A stretch of 64,000 nt of DNA from Cytobacillus firmus DS1 (GTDB lineage: Bacteria > Bacillota > Bacilli > Bacillales > Cytobacillaceae): positions 1-64,000 of the forward strand of contig NZ_APVL01000007.1 in the NCBI RefSeq assembly GCF_000565285.1, in the 5' to 3' direction. The stretch's first letter is position 1. Each line of letters starts with the position of its first letter. The translations under genes and the position numbers were made by a program. Under the pieces are notes generated by a model that was not told the DNA's origin, did not search any database, and was given only the letters and a program-made list of their open reading frames with translations. Shown here piece after piece: positions 1-9,692 of the stretch.

Positions 1-93
1 TTTATTCCGGCTATATTGAGGATTTTAACATCGGCTTTAACACAAGGTATTGGTGGCGATAAATTAGGTGAACAAACTTTTAATATTAAATAA
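1..93 (+). CDS. 3' end of an unidentified gene, cut by window edge
   Basis: Frame 1 is open from the first base to a TAA at 91-93 and encodes 30 residues ending GEQTFNIK. The start and nearly all of the protein lie outside the window, so no family can be named. No terminator follows directly; the nearest hairpin is at 457-492. The stretch could also be a chance open frame, because 30 codons is short. Confidence 0.4.
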   Translation, partial: FIPAILRILTSALTQGIGGDKLGEQTFNIK

Positions 94-456
94 AAGTTTA
101 AAAACAGAAAAAACACTTACTTTTACCAATTAATCCGAAAATTAAAGCAGCAGAATTGCAGAAAGTCAATACAATGTGTATAGAAAAGTGTAAGCAGGGA
201 GTATCATTTTGATGAGTAAAGGAAGACTTGAGAGCCAAAATCTGCAGATTATTTGCTGCATTATCGTTTTTGTTAGTGGTGAACAATAACCAATAGGTGG
301 TTTCGTATTATTAAGTTAACCAGAACATGGTCGTTTGTTTGTCTTTTACTATGATTTCATTATGATGCTAACCCATTCACAGCTCCCAGCTTTACATTAT
401 TATGAGGAAGGCACTGATTATTCAATAAATTAAGATGTATAAAATATAAAAATATG

Positions 457-492
457 AAAGAACCGACCATGATTGATCGGTTCTTTCTTTTA
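457..492 (+). terminator. Rho-independent terminator
   Basis: The arms AAAGAACCGA (457-466) and TCGGTTCTTT (477-486) pair over 10 bp, followed by CTTTT. The right side overlaps the stop codon of the leftward remnant at 490-678, so the hairpin could serve either strand. Confidence 0.65.
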
Positions 493-678
493 CCCCTGGT
501 AACTAGTAAACCAGGCAGGCCTTTTATTTGTTGATTTACTCCCATTGTAAGCAAAGGTGAAGGTTATTTTTTGTTTTCTCAGCTCTTTTATCAAGTCAGT
601 TAGCTCTTGATCGCCGATTAGCCATAGTGCTCCGCCTTTTTCTCTTTTATCAACCACTTCGTACCCTAGTAATAGATC
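490..678 (-). pseudogene. C-terminal remnant of a larger protein
   Basis: On the minus strand a frame is open for 63 codons from just after a TAG (679-681) to a TAA (490-492). It has no ATG start and no ribosome binding site. The translation looks protein-like, with YEVVDKREKGGALWLIGDQE followed later by FAYNGSKSTNKRPAWFTSY. This basic, glycine-rich ending recalls the conserved C-terminal module of some large helicase- or nuclease-type Bacillus proteins; that likeness is from memory and unverified. The missing N-terminus and the stop directly upstream suggest a degraded gene. Confidence 0.5.
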
Positions 679-1128
679 CTAATGATACTATTGAAGTGCC
701 AATTATGAATGCTGCTAAAACAGAAATAGCATTCTTAGTAATGATACTGCCGAAAAAATAAGACAATTAAGTAAGAGATACAGCTACTCAAAACTAAAAA
801 AATAGTTCATATTAACCACCTTTGAATTTTATTACTAAATTATACCAAAAATACCAAAAAGTGAAATGTTTTATTTAGGTAAATATTTAAAGCAGAAAAC
901 AGCCTTCATAATAATAATAAGGCTTTTTTCGATATTATTTAGCAGAAGCTGCCTTTATAATATAAACAAGCTAAGAATAATCATAAGTGTATTGATTAAG
1001 TGGATAAGAGATTCATACTAAAAATTGGGGACCTCGCACAGGTATGATAGACAAATGTCGAATGGCAGATTGAATCAATGAAGCTGTCCAAAAACCATGT
1101 TACATAGGCACTTTCAAAGGGGGATCTT
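679..1128. other. Gene-poor region with short coding-like remnants
   Basis: No complete gene is visible. A short plus-strand frame ending near 804 (coding for NDTAEKIRQLSKRYSYSKLKK with no start) looks like another gene remnant. A weak hairpin, AGCCTT (901-906) with AAGGCT (919-924), is followed by six T and could be a terminator. The last 150 bases must hold the promoter of the PucR gene, but no clear -35/-10 pair stands out. Confidence 0.4.
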
Positions 1129-2706
1129 ATGATTACAGTCAAAGAGTTTGCTGATGTATTAGAAAGGGATAATATTTTGCTGGTGAGCGGCGGCAGGCAA
1201 AATATAAATAAAGAAATCGCCTACCTAACAAGCATGGAACTGACCGAAAAAACATCCCGCATGAAAGAAAAAGGCTTTGTTATGACCACATTTCACGCTT
1301 TTAAAGATGTGAATCAAATCATTAGCCATTTAGAATGGATGCAGGAGATCGGAATCAGTGCTATTGGTTTTCATACAGCAGCATTGAAAACGATTCCGAA
1401 AGAAGTTATCGACTACTCCAATACCCATTCTTTCCCGCTTTTTGAAATCCCCCAAGAGGTCCCGTACTATAGCATCCACGAGAAATATAATCAGCTGGTA
1501 AATAAGAAGGAAAATGAACAGGCTTCGAAAATACATAGATTAAATGAAAAACTGATGGAAATTGTTCTCCTGGAAAAGGATTTGAACTCAATTGTAAAAG
1601 TAATAGGAGAATATATTAACAATGTTGTGTGCGTGCTAGATCCGTATTTTGATTTGATGGCGTATTGGAAAACGAAAGAGCAAACCAGAGATGAGATTAA
1701 GCACCTGATTAATTTAATCATAAACCAGCATAAAGAGAACGTGTTAAAAGTGCGCTTCACCAATCGTGAGACGAATATAGCTGTGAAAATGGATTCTCTT
1801 TCTGACCAGAATTTCAAGGTAGCCCCGCTGTTTTCTAAGATGAATTTTCTTGGCTATCTGATCATTTGTCAAAATGGAGCAGCGGATAAGTTTTCAGAAG
1901 AGGTCATTAAGAACGGAATACGTGCTTTAAGTTTAGCTGCCTATAATAAAAATACATTGCTTCATTATCAAAAGAGCAAAGATATAGAAATGCTTGAAGG
2001 TATTTTTCAAGGTGAGTCCGATGATAAAAATCTATCTGACTTTTATATGGACCTTAAGAAGGTAAGATGCATTTTCCAGGTGCAGTCCTCCACTCCGGAA
2101 ACACTTCAGTCAAAGCTTCAAATGCTTTCAGAGAGTTTAATAGAAAATGAAACAAATTCGCGATTATGGATTTATAACAGAAAAATTGTCGGGGTGATCG
2201 ATTCGATATTAGACAGAGAGAGGGTAGCGACCATTCTGACAAACTACTCTGGAATCCGTATCGGCGTAAGTGCGATAGATGAAGTGAACCATTGCAGTAA
2301 AATTAAAGTTATGTATGACCAATCATCAATTGGGCTGCTGCATGGCCACATTCATGATGCACAATTGGTGTTTTGGGATCAGATGGGGATTGAAAAAATC
2401 GCCTACAATTTACAATCCCATCATTTGTTTCAAAACTTTGATGAAGAATTACTGGGTCCATTGATTGCCTATGATCTGGAAAAGAATGCTTCCTTGACCG
2501 AAACGCTATATACATACTTGAAACACTTTTTTAATCTTCAAAAGTCGAGCAGTGAATTATTTGTGCATCCTAACACGGTAAAATACCGATTGCAGAAAAT
2601 AACTGAATTAATGCAGGTGGATATTCAAAATCCATCCCATTATTCAATGCTGATGCTGGCCTTTTCCATATACAGATTTAAACAAAAAGCAGATCAATTT
2701 CAATAG
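1129..2706 (+). CDS. PucR family transcriptional regulator
   Basis: This 525-residue protein has the layout of PucR/CdaR-type activators. An N-terminal PucR sensory domain (about 5-125, with the FPLFEIPQEVPY stretch) comes first, then a central poorly conserved region, and a C-terminal helix-turn-helix (about 460-515, containing VHPNTVKYRLQKI). The start follows AAAGGGGG with normal spacing. Family members control purine or amino-acid catabolism and usually respond to a metabolite of the pathway. A strong terminator directly follows, so the gene is transcribed alone. The catabolic cluster that begins 110 bp downstream is the likely target, which is inference from position. Confidence 0.85.
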   Translation: MITVKEFADVLERDNILLVSGGRQNINKEIAYLTSMELTEKTSRMKEKGFVMTTFHAFKDVNQIISHLEWMQEIGISAIGFHTAALKTIPKEVIDYSNTHSFPLFEIPQEVPYYSIHEKYNQLVNKKENEQASKIHRLNEKLMEIVLLEKDLNSIVKVIGEYINNVVCVLDPYFDLMAYWKTKEQTRDEIKHLINLIINQHKENVLKVRFTNRETNIAVKMDSLSDQNFKVAPLFSKMNFLGYLIICQNGAADKFSEEVIKNGIRALSLAAYNKNTLLHYQKSKDIEMLEGIFQGESDDKNLSDFYMDLKKVRCIFQVQSSTPETLQSKLQMLSESLIENETNSRLWIYNRKIVGVIDSILDRERVATILTNYSGIRIGVSAIDEVNHCSKIKVMYDQSSIGLLHGHIHDAQLVFWDQMGIEKIAYNLQSHHLFQNFDEELLGPLIAYDLEKNASLTETLYTYLKHFFNLQKSSSELFVHPNTVKYRLQKITELMQVDIQNPSHYSMLMLAFSIYRFKQKADQFQ

Positions 2707-2714
2707 AATTGTTT

Positions 2715-2746
2715 AAAAGGGACAAATTACTGTCTCTTTTTTGTTT
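2715..2746 (+). terminator. Rho-independent terminator after pucR-like gene
   Basis: AAAAGGGACA (2715-2724) pairs with TGTCTCTTTT (2731-2740) over 10 bp with one G-T pair and a 6-base loop. A T run follows. It separates the regulator from the catabolic genes. Confidence 0.8.
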
Positions 2747-2817
2747 GTAGTATACAATGATAAATAATCTTTTTATTGTTATGATTTTGAATAATCAAAC
2801 AATAGGAGGGCTTCAAA

Positions 2818-4002
2818 ATGCCAGCAGACACGAAATGGATATTAAAAGGCGGCAGCATTATTGACGGACTTAATGATGAGGTGCTGGAGAATTCGTACAT
2901 CAAGGTTGAAAACGGAAGAATAACTGAGGTCAAAGAAGGGGAGCCAGGTGATACAGAAGGATTTGAAGTCATTGATTGTGCCGGAAAATATATACTTCCC
3001 GGTCTGATTGACTGCCATGTGCATCTCGTTTGGAATGGCAGTGCAGACCCGCAATCGGTCATAAAAAATGAAGAGAATGACAGAATCGCTTTGGAAGCCT
3101 ACAAGCATGCATTGGATACACTGAAATTAGGCGTCACTACGGTCAGAGATCTGGGTTCACCGGATCGAACCGTATTGCATGTAAGAAATGTCATTGATTC
3201 CGGCTTGCTTTCAGGGCCTACCATTATTGCTGCTGGCGCACCTATTTGTATGACAGGCGGACATGTCTATTATTTAGGCTATGAATCTGATGGGCCGGAC
3301 GAAGTTCGCAAGAATACAAGAAGGGTGCTCAAAGAAGGGGCGGACCTGGTGAAAGTGATGGCAACCGGCGGTATTTATACCAAAGGGGAAGAGCCCGGTT
3401 CCGTTCAATTAACAATAGAGGAACTGAGTGCGGCAAAAGAAGAGGCACTAAAGAAAAATAAGAAGGTATCTGCTCATGCAGATGGAATTGAAGGGATCAT
3501 GAATTGTTTAGAGGTCGGGATTGACACAATTGAGCATGGAATATATGCAGATCGTCAGGCTCTTGAAATCATGAAAAATCAGGGTACCTTTTTAGTGCCG
3601 ACAATGGCCGTCATGAGACAGCTTATAAGCAGCCCGGACATTCCGGCATATGCTCTCGAAAAAGCGAAGCAAGTTGTGGGACCGCATTTCTCGATGCTGC
3701 AGGAAGCTGTTCAAATCGGAGTGAAGATTGCGACTGGAACTGACTGTGGCTCTCCATTAACCCCGCCCCGCTATTATTACGATGAATTAGCGATCATGCA
3801 TGAAGCGGGAATGTCGGAAATGGAAGTCATTAAAGCATCAACGAGTGTTGCAGCTGAATGTCTCGGGATTGAAGATCAGCGCGGCAGCATTTCTCCAGGA
3901 AAGTTCGCAGATTTGCTGATTGCGGACAGCAATCCACTAAATGATTTAAATAGTTTGCGGGGAGACAAGCTTGTGATGAAAAATGGGGTTTTGGTCAGCT
4001 GA
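2818..4002 (+). CDS. Metal-dependent amidohydrolase (prolidase/imidazolonepropionase-like)
   Basis: This 394-residue TIM-barrel hydrolase belongs to the amidohydrolase superfamily. The HxH metal motif is in DCHVHLVWNG (about 64-73). The bridging lysine is in VKVMATGG (about 179-186), further ligands are in SAHADG and TIEHG, and the catalytic Asp is in GTDCGSP near 305. The ATG follows TAGGAGGG. Relatives include Xaa-Pro dipeptidases that hydrolyse N-acyl or peptide amide bonds, but substrate cannot be read from sequence. It opens the cluster containing an Na+ symporter and a second, divergent amidohydrolase, which suggests uptake and stepwise cleavage of an amide-bearing nutrient. Confidence 0.85.
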   Translation: MPADTKWILKGGSIIDGLNDEVLENSYIKVENGRITEVKEGEPGDTEGFEVIDCAGKYILPGLIDCHVHLVWNGSADPQSVIKNEENDRIALEAYKHALDTLKLGVTTVRDLGSPDRTVLHVRNVIDSGLLSGPTIIAAGAPICMTGGHVYYLGYESDGPDEVRKNTRRVLKEGADLVKVMATGGIYTKGEEPGSVQLTIEELSAAKEEALKKNKKVSAHADGIEGIMNCLEVGIDTIEHGIYADRQALEIMKNQGTFLVPTMAVMRQLISSPDIPAYALEKAKQVVGPHFSMLQEAVQIGVKIATGTDCGSPLTPPRYYYDELAIMHEAGMSEMEVIKASTSVAAECLGIEDQRGSISPGKFADLLIADSNPLNDLNSLRGDKLVMKNGVLVS

Positions 4003-4173
4003 AGTCTTCTGTAAGCTGAAACGGAAACTGCAATGGGGCTCTGCAAGTGCGGGGTCTCCCTTGGATAAATTCCAAAGAAAATTTAATAGGATACATGGAT
4101 CACTGTTCCAAGATTAAATCTGCATTAAGCTTCCACACAGCCTTATATAAAAATAGTAAAAGGAGTGAGCTTA

Positions 4174-5580
4174 TTGAACATTTATTTAGTTGCAGTTGTG
4201 ATTTATCTGGTTTTCATGGCGTTAATTGGTGTGTATTTCGCAAAAAAATCGGTGAAAAACAGTGATGATTTCATGGTTGCAGGACGAAGCCTGCCGCTAT
4301 TCGTCGTCATGGGTACTCTACTTGCAACGTTTGTTGGATCTGGAACTGTTGTCGGCGGGGCAAGCTTTATTTACCAATACGGACCGTTTGCCGCTATTTT
4401 TAATCTGTCAGGCGGAATTGTTGGAGCTATCATTTTGTATTTTATTGCTTCTAAAATCCGCCAGATTGAAATCTATACAGTACCAGATCTTTTGGAACGG
4501 CGCTTTGGAAAAGCAGCTCTTTATATATCATCCGTTATTATCATCTTTGCCTTTGTCGGAATCACAGCCTACCAGTTTACAGGCGGTGCCTATGTGCTGC
4601 AATTAACCACAGGTATTCCACTGGAAATAGGAGCCATCATTATGTGTGCACTGGTTATCTTCTTAACGGTAAGCGGCGGGCTATTTTCAGTTGCATATAC
4701 GGATGCGCTTAGTGCCATTCTCATTATCATAGGCTTTCTATTCGGAGTTCCCTTTGCATTGAATGCTGTTGGGGGATTTGAAGGATTATCTCTTTCTTTG
4801 CCTGAAATGAATAAGACCTGGAATGGCGGCTTATCATTTCCTCAGCTTCTCGGCTTCTTCCTGCCATTGTTTTTACTCGTTCTGGGTGATCAAAACATGT
4901 ATCAGCGATTCTCTGCTGCGAAAGATCCGAACGTAGCCCGGAAATCCACTATCGGCTTTTTTGTTGGCAGTGTATTTGTCATTAGTTTAACCATCATCCT
5001 AGCAACTACCTCCATTGTACTTTTCCCAGAAATCAAGCCTGATACAGCTATACTATCGCTCGCGATTGATGGTGTACCTTTAGTAATCGGATTGCTTATT
5101 CTCTGTTCAGCCGTTGCCTTTATTATCACAACAGCAACATCTTATCTTCTATCAGCATCAGGAAATATTGTCAGTGACCTAATCCAGCGCTCAAGTAAGA
5201 GCAAGCTGTCAGAAAGTAAACTTCTATGGTACAACCGCGTGATTGTTGTGATATTAGGAATCCTTGCTTATGTGTTAGGTCAATTCTTCCCAAGCGTCCT
5301 GGCCATCCAAATGTATTCGTATACGATGTATGGCGCGTCCTTAACTCCTGCCATTCTTGCAACCGTATTATGGAAGAATGCGACAAAAGCAGGCGTGATC
5401 AGCTCCATGCTTGTGGGTGGTTCTGCCACTATGATATGGGAAATCGCTCTTGACCGTCCTTTAGATTGGAATAGTGTCCTGTTTGCTTTGCCATTATCCG
5501 TTTTAACACTCATTATTGTCAGTTTGGCAACGAAAAATAAAAACGTCACAACAGATCTGACTACTGATCATACAATCTAA
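4174..5580 (+). CDS. Sodium:solute symporter family transporter
   Basis: This hydrophobic protein of 468 residues has about 13 predicted membrane spans and the SSS-family N-terminus, with TLLATFVGSGTVVGGASF forming the first core helix region. SSS proteins use the sodium gradient to import sugars, amino acids, carboxylates or nucleobases. I place the start at TTG 4174 because AAAGGAG (4158-4164) lies 9 bases before it. The in-frame GTG at 4165 directly abuts that site. The gene lies between two hydrolases of the cluster and probably imports their substrate. Substrate specificity is not visible. Confidence 0.87.
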   Translation: MNIYLVAVVIYLVFMALIGVYFAKKSVKNSDDFMVAGRSLPLFVVMGTLLATFVGSGTVVGGASFIYQYGPFAAIFNLSGGIVGAIILYFIASKIRQIEIYTVPDLLERRFGKAALYISSVIIIFAFVGITAYQFTGGAYVLQLTTGIPLEIGAIIMCALVIFLTVSGGLFSVAYTDALSAILIIIGFLFGVPFALNAVGGFEGLSLSLPEMNKTWNGGLSFPQLLGFFLPLFLLVLGDQNMYQRFSAAKDPNVARKSTIGFFVGSVFVISLTIILATTSIVLFPEIKPDTAILSLAIDGVPLVIGLLILCSAVAFIITTATSYLLSASGNIVSDLIQRSSKSKLSESKLLWYNRVIVVILGILAYVLGQFFPSVLAIQMYSYTMYGASLTPAILATVLWKNATKAGVISSMLVGGSATMIWEIALDRPLDWNSVLFALPLSVLTLIIVSLATKNKNVTTDLTTDHTI

Positions 5581-5606
5581 AATGATTTTTAAAGGAGTTG
5601 GAAAGC

Positions 5607-6737
5607 GTGGATTCAATGAAACGAATCAATCGATTAAAAGAGTATATGAAAGAACAAGGAATTTCTGCCGTATTTGTCTTTAATCCTGACCATCAATTTT
5701 ATTTAACGAATTTTAAAGCTTTAATTTATTCACGGCCCATCATCTTTCATTTACAGGAAAAGACAGCCATGATTGTTCCTGGCCTTGAAGAAACCCATGC
5801 ACTGGAGCATTCACATGCAGATGATGTCCTGGTCTATTATGAGCATCCTGTAGCCGGCAGGGATGAGACTTCGCATATAGAGCATATACGTGCATTGGTA
5901 AAACAAAGTCCTGACTCATCAAAAATTGGTGTGGATTTAGCGTTTATTCCGGGTGATGCACTTCTCTATCTTCAGCAATCAGGCTATCAGGTGGTTGACA
6001 TCGGGCAATTCATTTATCAAATGCGATTTATCAAAGATGAAGAAGAAATCCACATGCTGGAGCAGGCAGGACAATTAGTGAATCTGGCAGTAGGCAAGTC
6101 ATTAGCGCAAATTCAGGCGGGCATAACAGAAATGGAAATAGATGCAGCGGGAAATGCGGCGCTGTTTGAAGCAACTGCTGCAGAATATCCGGATTCAGTT
6201 ATTGATGTAGTGGTTATGTCGCCTTCCGGGTTAAAACGAAGCATTATGCCGCACGTCTTCTCCAACACAAGAAAAATTGAAGCGGGAGATGTCATTATCC
6301 ACAGCAGACAGGTTGGGCTAAATGGATATCGTGCAGAATTAGAGAGAACCGTCATTGTCGGAAAGCCGACACCCCAGCAGGAAAAGGCATTTCAGGCTGC
6401 TATTGAAGCGCAGCAGCGTGCGATTGATTTTATTAAGCCAGGTGTGAAATTTTCAGAGGTAGATGGTGTTGCCCGTGAAGTGTTTGAAAGGGCGGGACTT
6501 GAAAAATATGCGATTCACCGCACCGGACATGGAATAGGTGTATCAGCACATGAGCAGCCATTTTTGCGTTATGACCATCATGATGTGGTAGAGGAAGGAA
6601 TGGCATTCTCAATCGAACCTGGGATTTATATACCTGAGGTTGGCGGTTTCAGACACTCTGATACTGTTCTTATTACATCTGATGGATGCCGATTAATCAC
6701 AGAATACCCGCGTGATATGGAGTCACTGCTTTATTAA
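5607..6737 (+). CDS. M24 family (aminopeptidase P/creatinase-fold) hydrolase
   Basis: This protein of about 376 residues has a creatinase-type N-terminal domain (1-125) and a pita-bread C-terminal domain (about 135-370). The His of HRTGHGIGVSAHEQP and the Glu of SIEPGIYIPEVGG are kept. The usual Asp pair is altered, however: the first ligand site reads VIIHSRQ and the second GYRAELERT, so His/Ser and Glu replace the two Asp. This points to a non-canonical M24 hydrolase, not a standard Xaa-Pro aminopeptidase. GTG 5607 is preferred because AAAGGAG (5591-5597) lies 9 bases upstream. It sits between the symporter and the second amidohydrolase. Confidence 0.82.
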   Translation: MDSMKRINRLKEYMKEQGISAVFVFNPDHQFYLTNFKALIYSRPIIFHLQEKTAMIVPGLEETHALEHSHADDVLVYYEHPVAGRDETSHIEHIRALVKQSPDSSKIGVDLAFIPGDALLYLQQSGYQVVDIGQFIYQMRFIKDEEEIHMLEQAGQLVNLAVGKSLAQIQAGITEMEIDAAGNAALFEATAAEYPDSVIDVVVMSPSGLKRSIMPHVFSNTRKIEAGDVIIHSRQVGLNGYRAELERTVIVGKPTPQQEKAFQAAIEAQQRAIDFIKPGVKFSEVDGVAREVFERAGLEKYAIHRTGHGIGVSAHEQPFLRYDHHDVVEEGMAFSIEPGIYIPEVGGFRHSDTVLITSDGCRLITEYPRDMESLLY

Positions 6738-6806
6738 CTTAAATATCAAACTTGAAAGGGAGAAGTATCACACTTCTTCCTTTTAAAATGATAGGAGGAA
6801 CATGTG

Positions 6807-7988
6807 ATGGAGTTTGTGATAACGAATGTACAGCTATTGTATGGGGAAGAATTGGATTGTAAGAAGGGGTTAGCACTTTGGATAAAAGATGGTTTGATCA
6901 AGGAAATGATCCCTGAATCCAAACTGCCAGCCGGCGTAAAGGTCATCGATGGAAATGGAGGATTTCTCGCTCCAGGCTTAATAGATTTACATATTCATAT
7001 GATGTGGGACGGCTCATTAAATCCAGTTCAAACCTCTGAAACAGAAGGATATGAGCAGATGCTTATAAGGGCCGTTGCCAATTGTCAAACCTATCTTCAG
7101 CACGGAATAACGACTGTCAGGGACATTGGCTCCATCGATGACATTGCTCTGCATGTGGCAAAAGGAATCAAAAGGGGGCTTATTCCAGGTCCTGATGTGA
7201 TAGCCAGCGGAAAAACCTTAACCATGACAGGAGGACATGATCCGTTCTGGGCAAGATTTGTCGATGGGAAGGATGAGGCTTTAAAGGGTGTACGCGAACA
7301 AATTTTTAAGGGTGCTGAAGTAATTAAAGTAAGTGCAACTGGCGGGGTCTATGGCAGAATAGAAGGGGAACAGGTCGGCAATGCAGAGCTTAGCCTTGAA
7401 GAGCAGGAAGTCATCTGTAATGAGGCACATCGCTTTGGACTCAAAGTGGCGTCACATGCGATTGGCCGTGATGGAATACTTAATTCGATTCTTGCTGGTG
7501 TGGATACAATTGAGCATGGTCATTTTCTGGATGATGAACTGGCTGTCTTAATGGAGGAGCGGAATACCGCCTGGATTCCAACATTGTTTGTCTACAAGCA
7601 AATTGCCACACAGGAAGGAATTCCATCTTATGCACGAAATAAAGCAGAGGAAATCGTCAGCATTCACCGGAATGCATTTGAGACCTATTTTAACCGGAAT
7701 TTTATAATTGGGGCCGGTTCAGATGCGGGTTCACCATGCACTTCTCACCGTGCGCTGCTGGATGAATTGTATACCATGAATGGTATTGTTCCTGATGCGA
7801 AAAAAGTCCTTAAAACAGCTACAGTAAATGCAGGGAAAATCTTAGGACGTGACGTTGGGCAAATTAAAGAGGGATACAGGGCAAATCTGATTTTGCTTAA
7901 AGAAAACCCATTGGAGTGCCTGAGTAATTTAGAAAGTATAAAGATGGTTGTAATCAGGGGAGAAGCTGCTTATGAAGCATATCAATAA
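6807..7988 (+). CDS. Second metal-dependent amidohydrolase
   Basis: This 393-residue amidohydrolase is related to the one at 2818 but clearly diverged. Metal motifs are DLHIHMMWDG, VIKVSATGG, ASHAIG, TIEHGHF and GAGSDAGSP, so the full set of ligands appears intact. ATG 6807 is 8 bases after AGGAGG (6793-6798). Its presence with a paralogue in the same cluster implies two successive amide or ring-opening steps, or two substrates sharing one importer. This is inference; the sequence does not reveal the substrate. Confidence 0.84.
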   Translation: MEFVITNVQLLYGEELDCKKGLALWIKDGLIKEMIPESKLPAGVKVIDGNGGFLAPGLIDLHIHMMWDGSLNPVQTSETEGYEQMLIRAVANCQTYLQHGITTVRDIGSIDDIALHVAKGIKRGLIPGPDVIASGKTLTMTGGHDPFWARFVDGKDEALKGVREQIFKGAEVIKVSATGGVYGRIEGEQVGNAELSLEEQEVICNEAHRFGLKVASHAIGRDGILNSILAGVDTIEHGHFLDDELAVLMEERNTAWIPTLFVYKQIATQEGIPSYARNKAEEIVSIHRNAFETYFNRNFIIGAGSDAGSPCTSHRALLDELYTMNGIVPDAKKVLKTATVNAGKILGRDVGQIKEGYRANLILLKENPLECLSNLESIKMVVIRGEAAYEAYQ

Positions 7989-8156
7989 GAACCTTGATAA
8001 GCAGGCGAAATAAGCAGTGTCCAGGTGACTAGTGTCTGAAGGTGGATTTTATCTAGTAAAATATAATTTTAATATAAACACTTTACAGATAGTATTAACT
8101 ATGTTAAATTCTATTTATCAAATGATTCTGAAATTTCAAAAAGATGGTGTAAGTAA

Positions 8157-8519
8157 ATGAGTTGGACTGCTGGCCCATTTAAACAGGAACTTATCAAGGA
8201 TTATAACAATATCAATCTTCTTTTGTTTAACATTGGCGTCAAAAGTCAAAGAGTCGAGTTTTTGGGGGATAAGATATTAATTTTCGCCAATCATAAGAGA
8301 ATTCCATCTCTTAAACATTTGGACGAGATTAATCGCTTTGTAACCCGAATGACTGACATTGCCATCATAGATAGTTATAAGGAACATTTAAGGAATGTCC
8401 TGGAAGAAAAGTATGGGATGAAGGTACTTTCTATATTAAAAGACTATGATCCCGTTACTGAACTCTCAGGAACGATCATTACCCTGGATCGGGATACAAG
8501 TGCCTATATTTCCAGGTAA
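8157..8519 (+). CDS. DUF2294-like small protein
   Basis: The 120-residue soluble protein resembles DUF2294 proteins. It has an N-terminal strand-rich half (KSQRVEFLGDKILIFANHKR) and a C-terminal half with an EKYGMKVLSI segment followed by a TIITLDRD strand. Members are widespread in Bacillus and their function is unknown. No convincing ribosome binding site precedes the ATG, so the true start or expression level is uncertain. A terminator follows at 8564-8623, so it ends the transcription unit of the upstream cluster or is transcribed alone. Confidence 0.65.
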   Translation: MSWTAGPFKQELIKDYNNINLLLFNIGVKSQRVEFLGDKILIFANHKRIPSLKHLDEINRFVTRMTDIAIIDSYKEHLRNVLEEKYGMKVLSILKDYDPVTELSGTIITLDRDTSAYISR

Positions 8520-8563
8520 TTAAATAATGGTGACTGGTCCATTGAACTCTTAAGAGTGCATAA

Positions 8564-8623
8564 AAACCGTCAGTACAAGCTTTCAGACTAGCGTCTGTTT
8601 GTTTTGTGCTGACGGTTTTTTTT
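8564..8623 (+). terminator. Rho-independent terminator
   Basis: A 15-bp stem (8564-8578 with 8604-8618, one G-T pair) encloses a 25-base loop that contains the small hairpin CAGAC/GTCTG. Eight T end the structure. The next gene starts only 30 bp downstream, so its promoter must overlap this region or it depends on readthrough. Confidence 0.8.
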
Positions 8624-8652
8624 ATAAAAAAAATAGAGGAGGCAGCAACATT

Positions 8653-9675
8653 ATGAAAACAGTAGAAGATGTATTGATTGCGCTGGATGAGCTGACAGGA
8701 GGAAGAGTGATTAAATCTCTAAACGATATTACGAGAGGTGAGCATCCCTTTGTCATCATGAAATCTTCCAACATTCCCGGGAAAGAGATCATTGAAACGC
8801 CAGGTCTTGTCTATGGCGATATGAAAAAAGAAGTAAAAAAAGTAGCAGTTGCCATGACAATGACAGAAGGATGTATCGAACTTGCCGGCGCCACTGGTGT
8901 CGATGCCATTGTTGCTCATCATCCGATAGCTGAAGCGGCTAATTCGGGTGGAGTCATCTTGAAAAACTATCTGGATTTGTATAATGTAGCTGCATTTGAA
9001 TTGCATGAAGCCTTCCATGGATTACATCCTGGCATCCCATTTTTGCACGGCCATCAGGTATACCGGACAGAGGTTTCTTATGGAGGACTACACGGAAATA
9101 TTTTATATGCAGGGAAAGTGCTCCCTGAGGTGAAAACGCTGGGGGATATTTTAACACGGCTGGACAATTTTATGGGTCTGAGAGATGAAGAGGAACTGTT
9201 ACATACTGAAAAGGAAATACGCAATAGTTCATCTCTGTCTGAAACTAGTATAGTGACACGCGGGAGAATCGTTCATGGAGAAGAGACCAGCCCCGTGAAC
9301 AATATTGTGCACATTTTCCCGCATACGGGATTTTCTCCTGAACATTTGCGTCAAGCGATCCAGGAACACCCGGAGGCTGACACAGTTCTCGCTAGCATTA
9401 GCCGGGTTTATGATGGACATCCGCTTATTGAAACAGCTAAGGAGTTAGGACTTAATTTTATTATCGGAAATTGCCATGTGTTAGAAATACTTGAAAATGG
9501 TTTACCTTTAGCTTACGCCTTAGACAGATTGCTGCCTGATGTTGAAGTTGTAGTTTTTCGGGAACGTGTGACTAGCATATCCCTAAATGAAATGGGATCT
9601 CCTCAGTTAAAGAAATATGCAGAAGAAATGGCTGAGGGTTATCTATTGAAAAAAACGGCTGTCCAATCAGTATAA
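8653..9675 (+). CDS. Nif3-like dinuclear metal center protein
   Basis: This 340-residue protein fits the Nif3/YbgI family. An N-terminal half carries the metal motif AHHPIAEA, and a later C-terminal region carries further His and Glu residues (GNCHVLE). ATG 8653 is chosen because GAGGAGG (8636-8642) lies 10 bases upstream. Family members bind two metal ions, and their enzymatic role is largely unresolved; some are annotated as GTP cyclohydrolase type 2. It is shorter than the usual 370-residue Bacillus Nif3 and lies outside the housekeeping context, so it may be a pathway-specific hydrolase paired with the next membrane gene. Confidence 0.75.
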   Translation: MKTVEDVLIALDELTGGRVIKSLNDITRGEHPFVIMKSSNIPGKEIIETPGLVYGDMKKEVKKVAVAMTMTEGCIELAGATGVDAIVAHHPIAEAANSGGVILKNYLDLYNVAAFELHEAFHGLHPGIPFLHGHQVYRTEVSYGGLHGNILYAGKVLPEVKTLGDILTRLDNFMGLRDEEELLHTEKEIRNSSSLSETSIVTRGRIVHGEETSPVNNIVHIFPHTGFSPEHLRQAIQEHPEADTVLASISRVYDGHPLIETAKELGLNFIIGNCHVLEILENGLPLAYALDRLLPDVEVVVFRERVTSISLNEMGSPQLKKYAEEMAEGYLLKKTAVQSV

Positions 9676-9692
9676 AAAAGGAGTGCAGGTAG

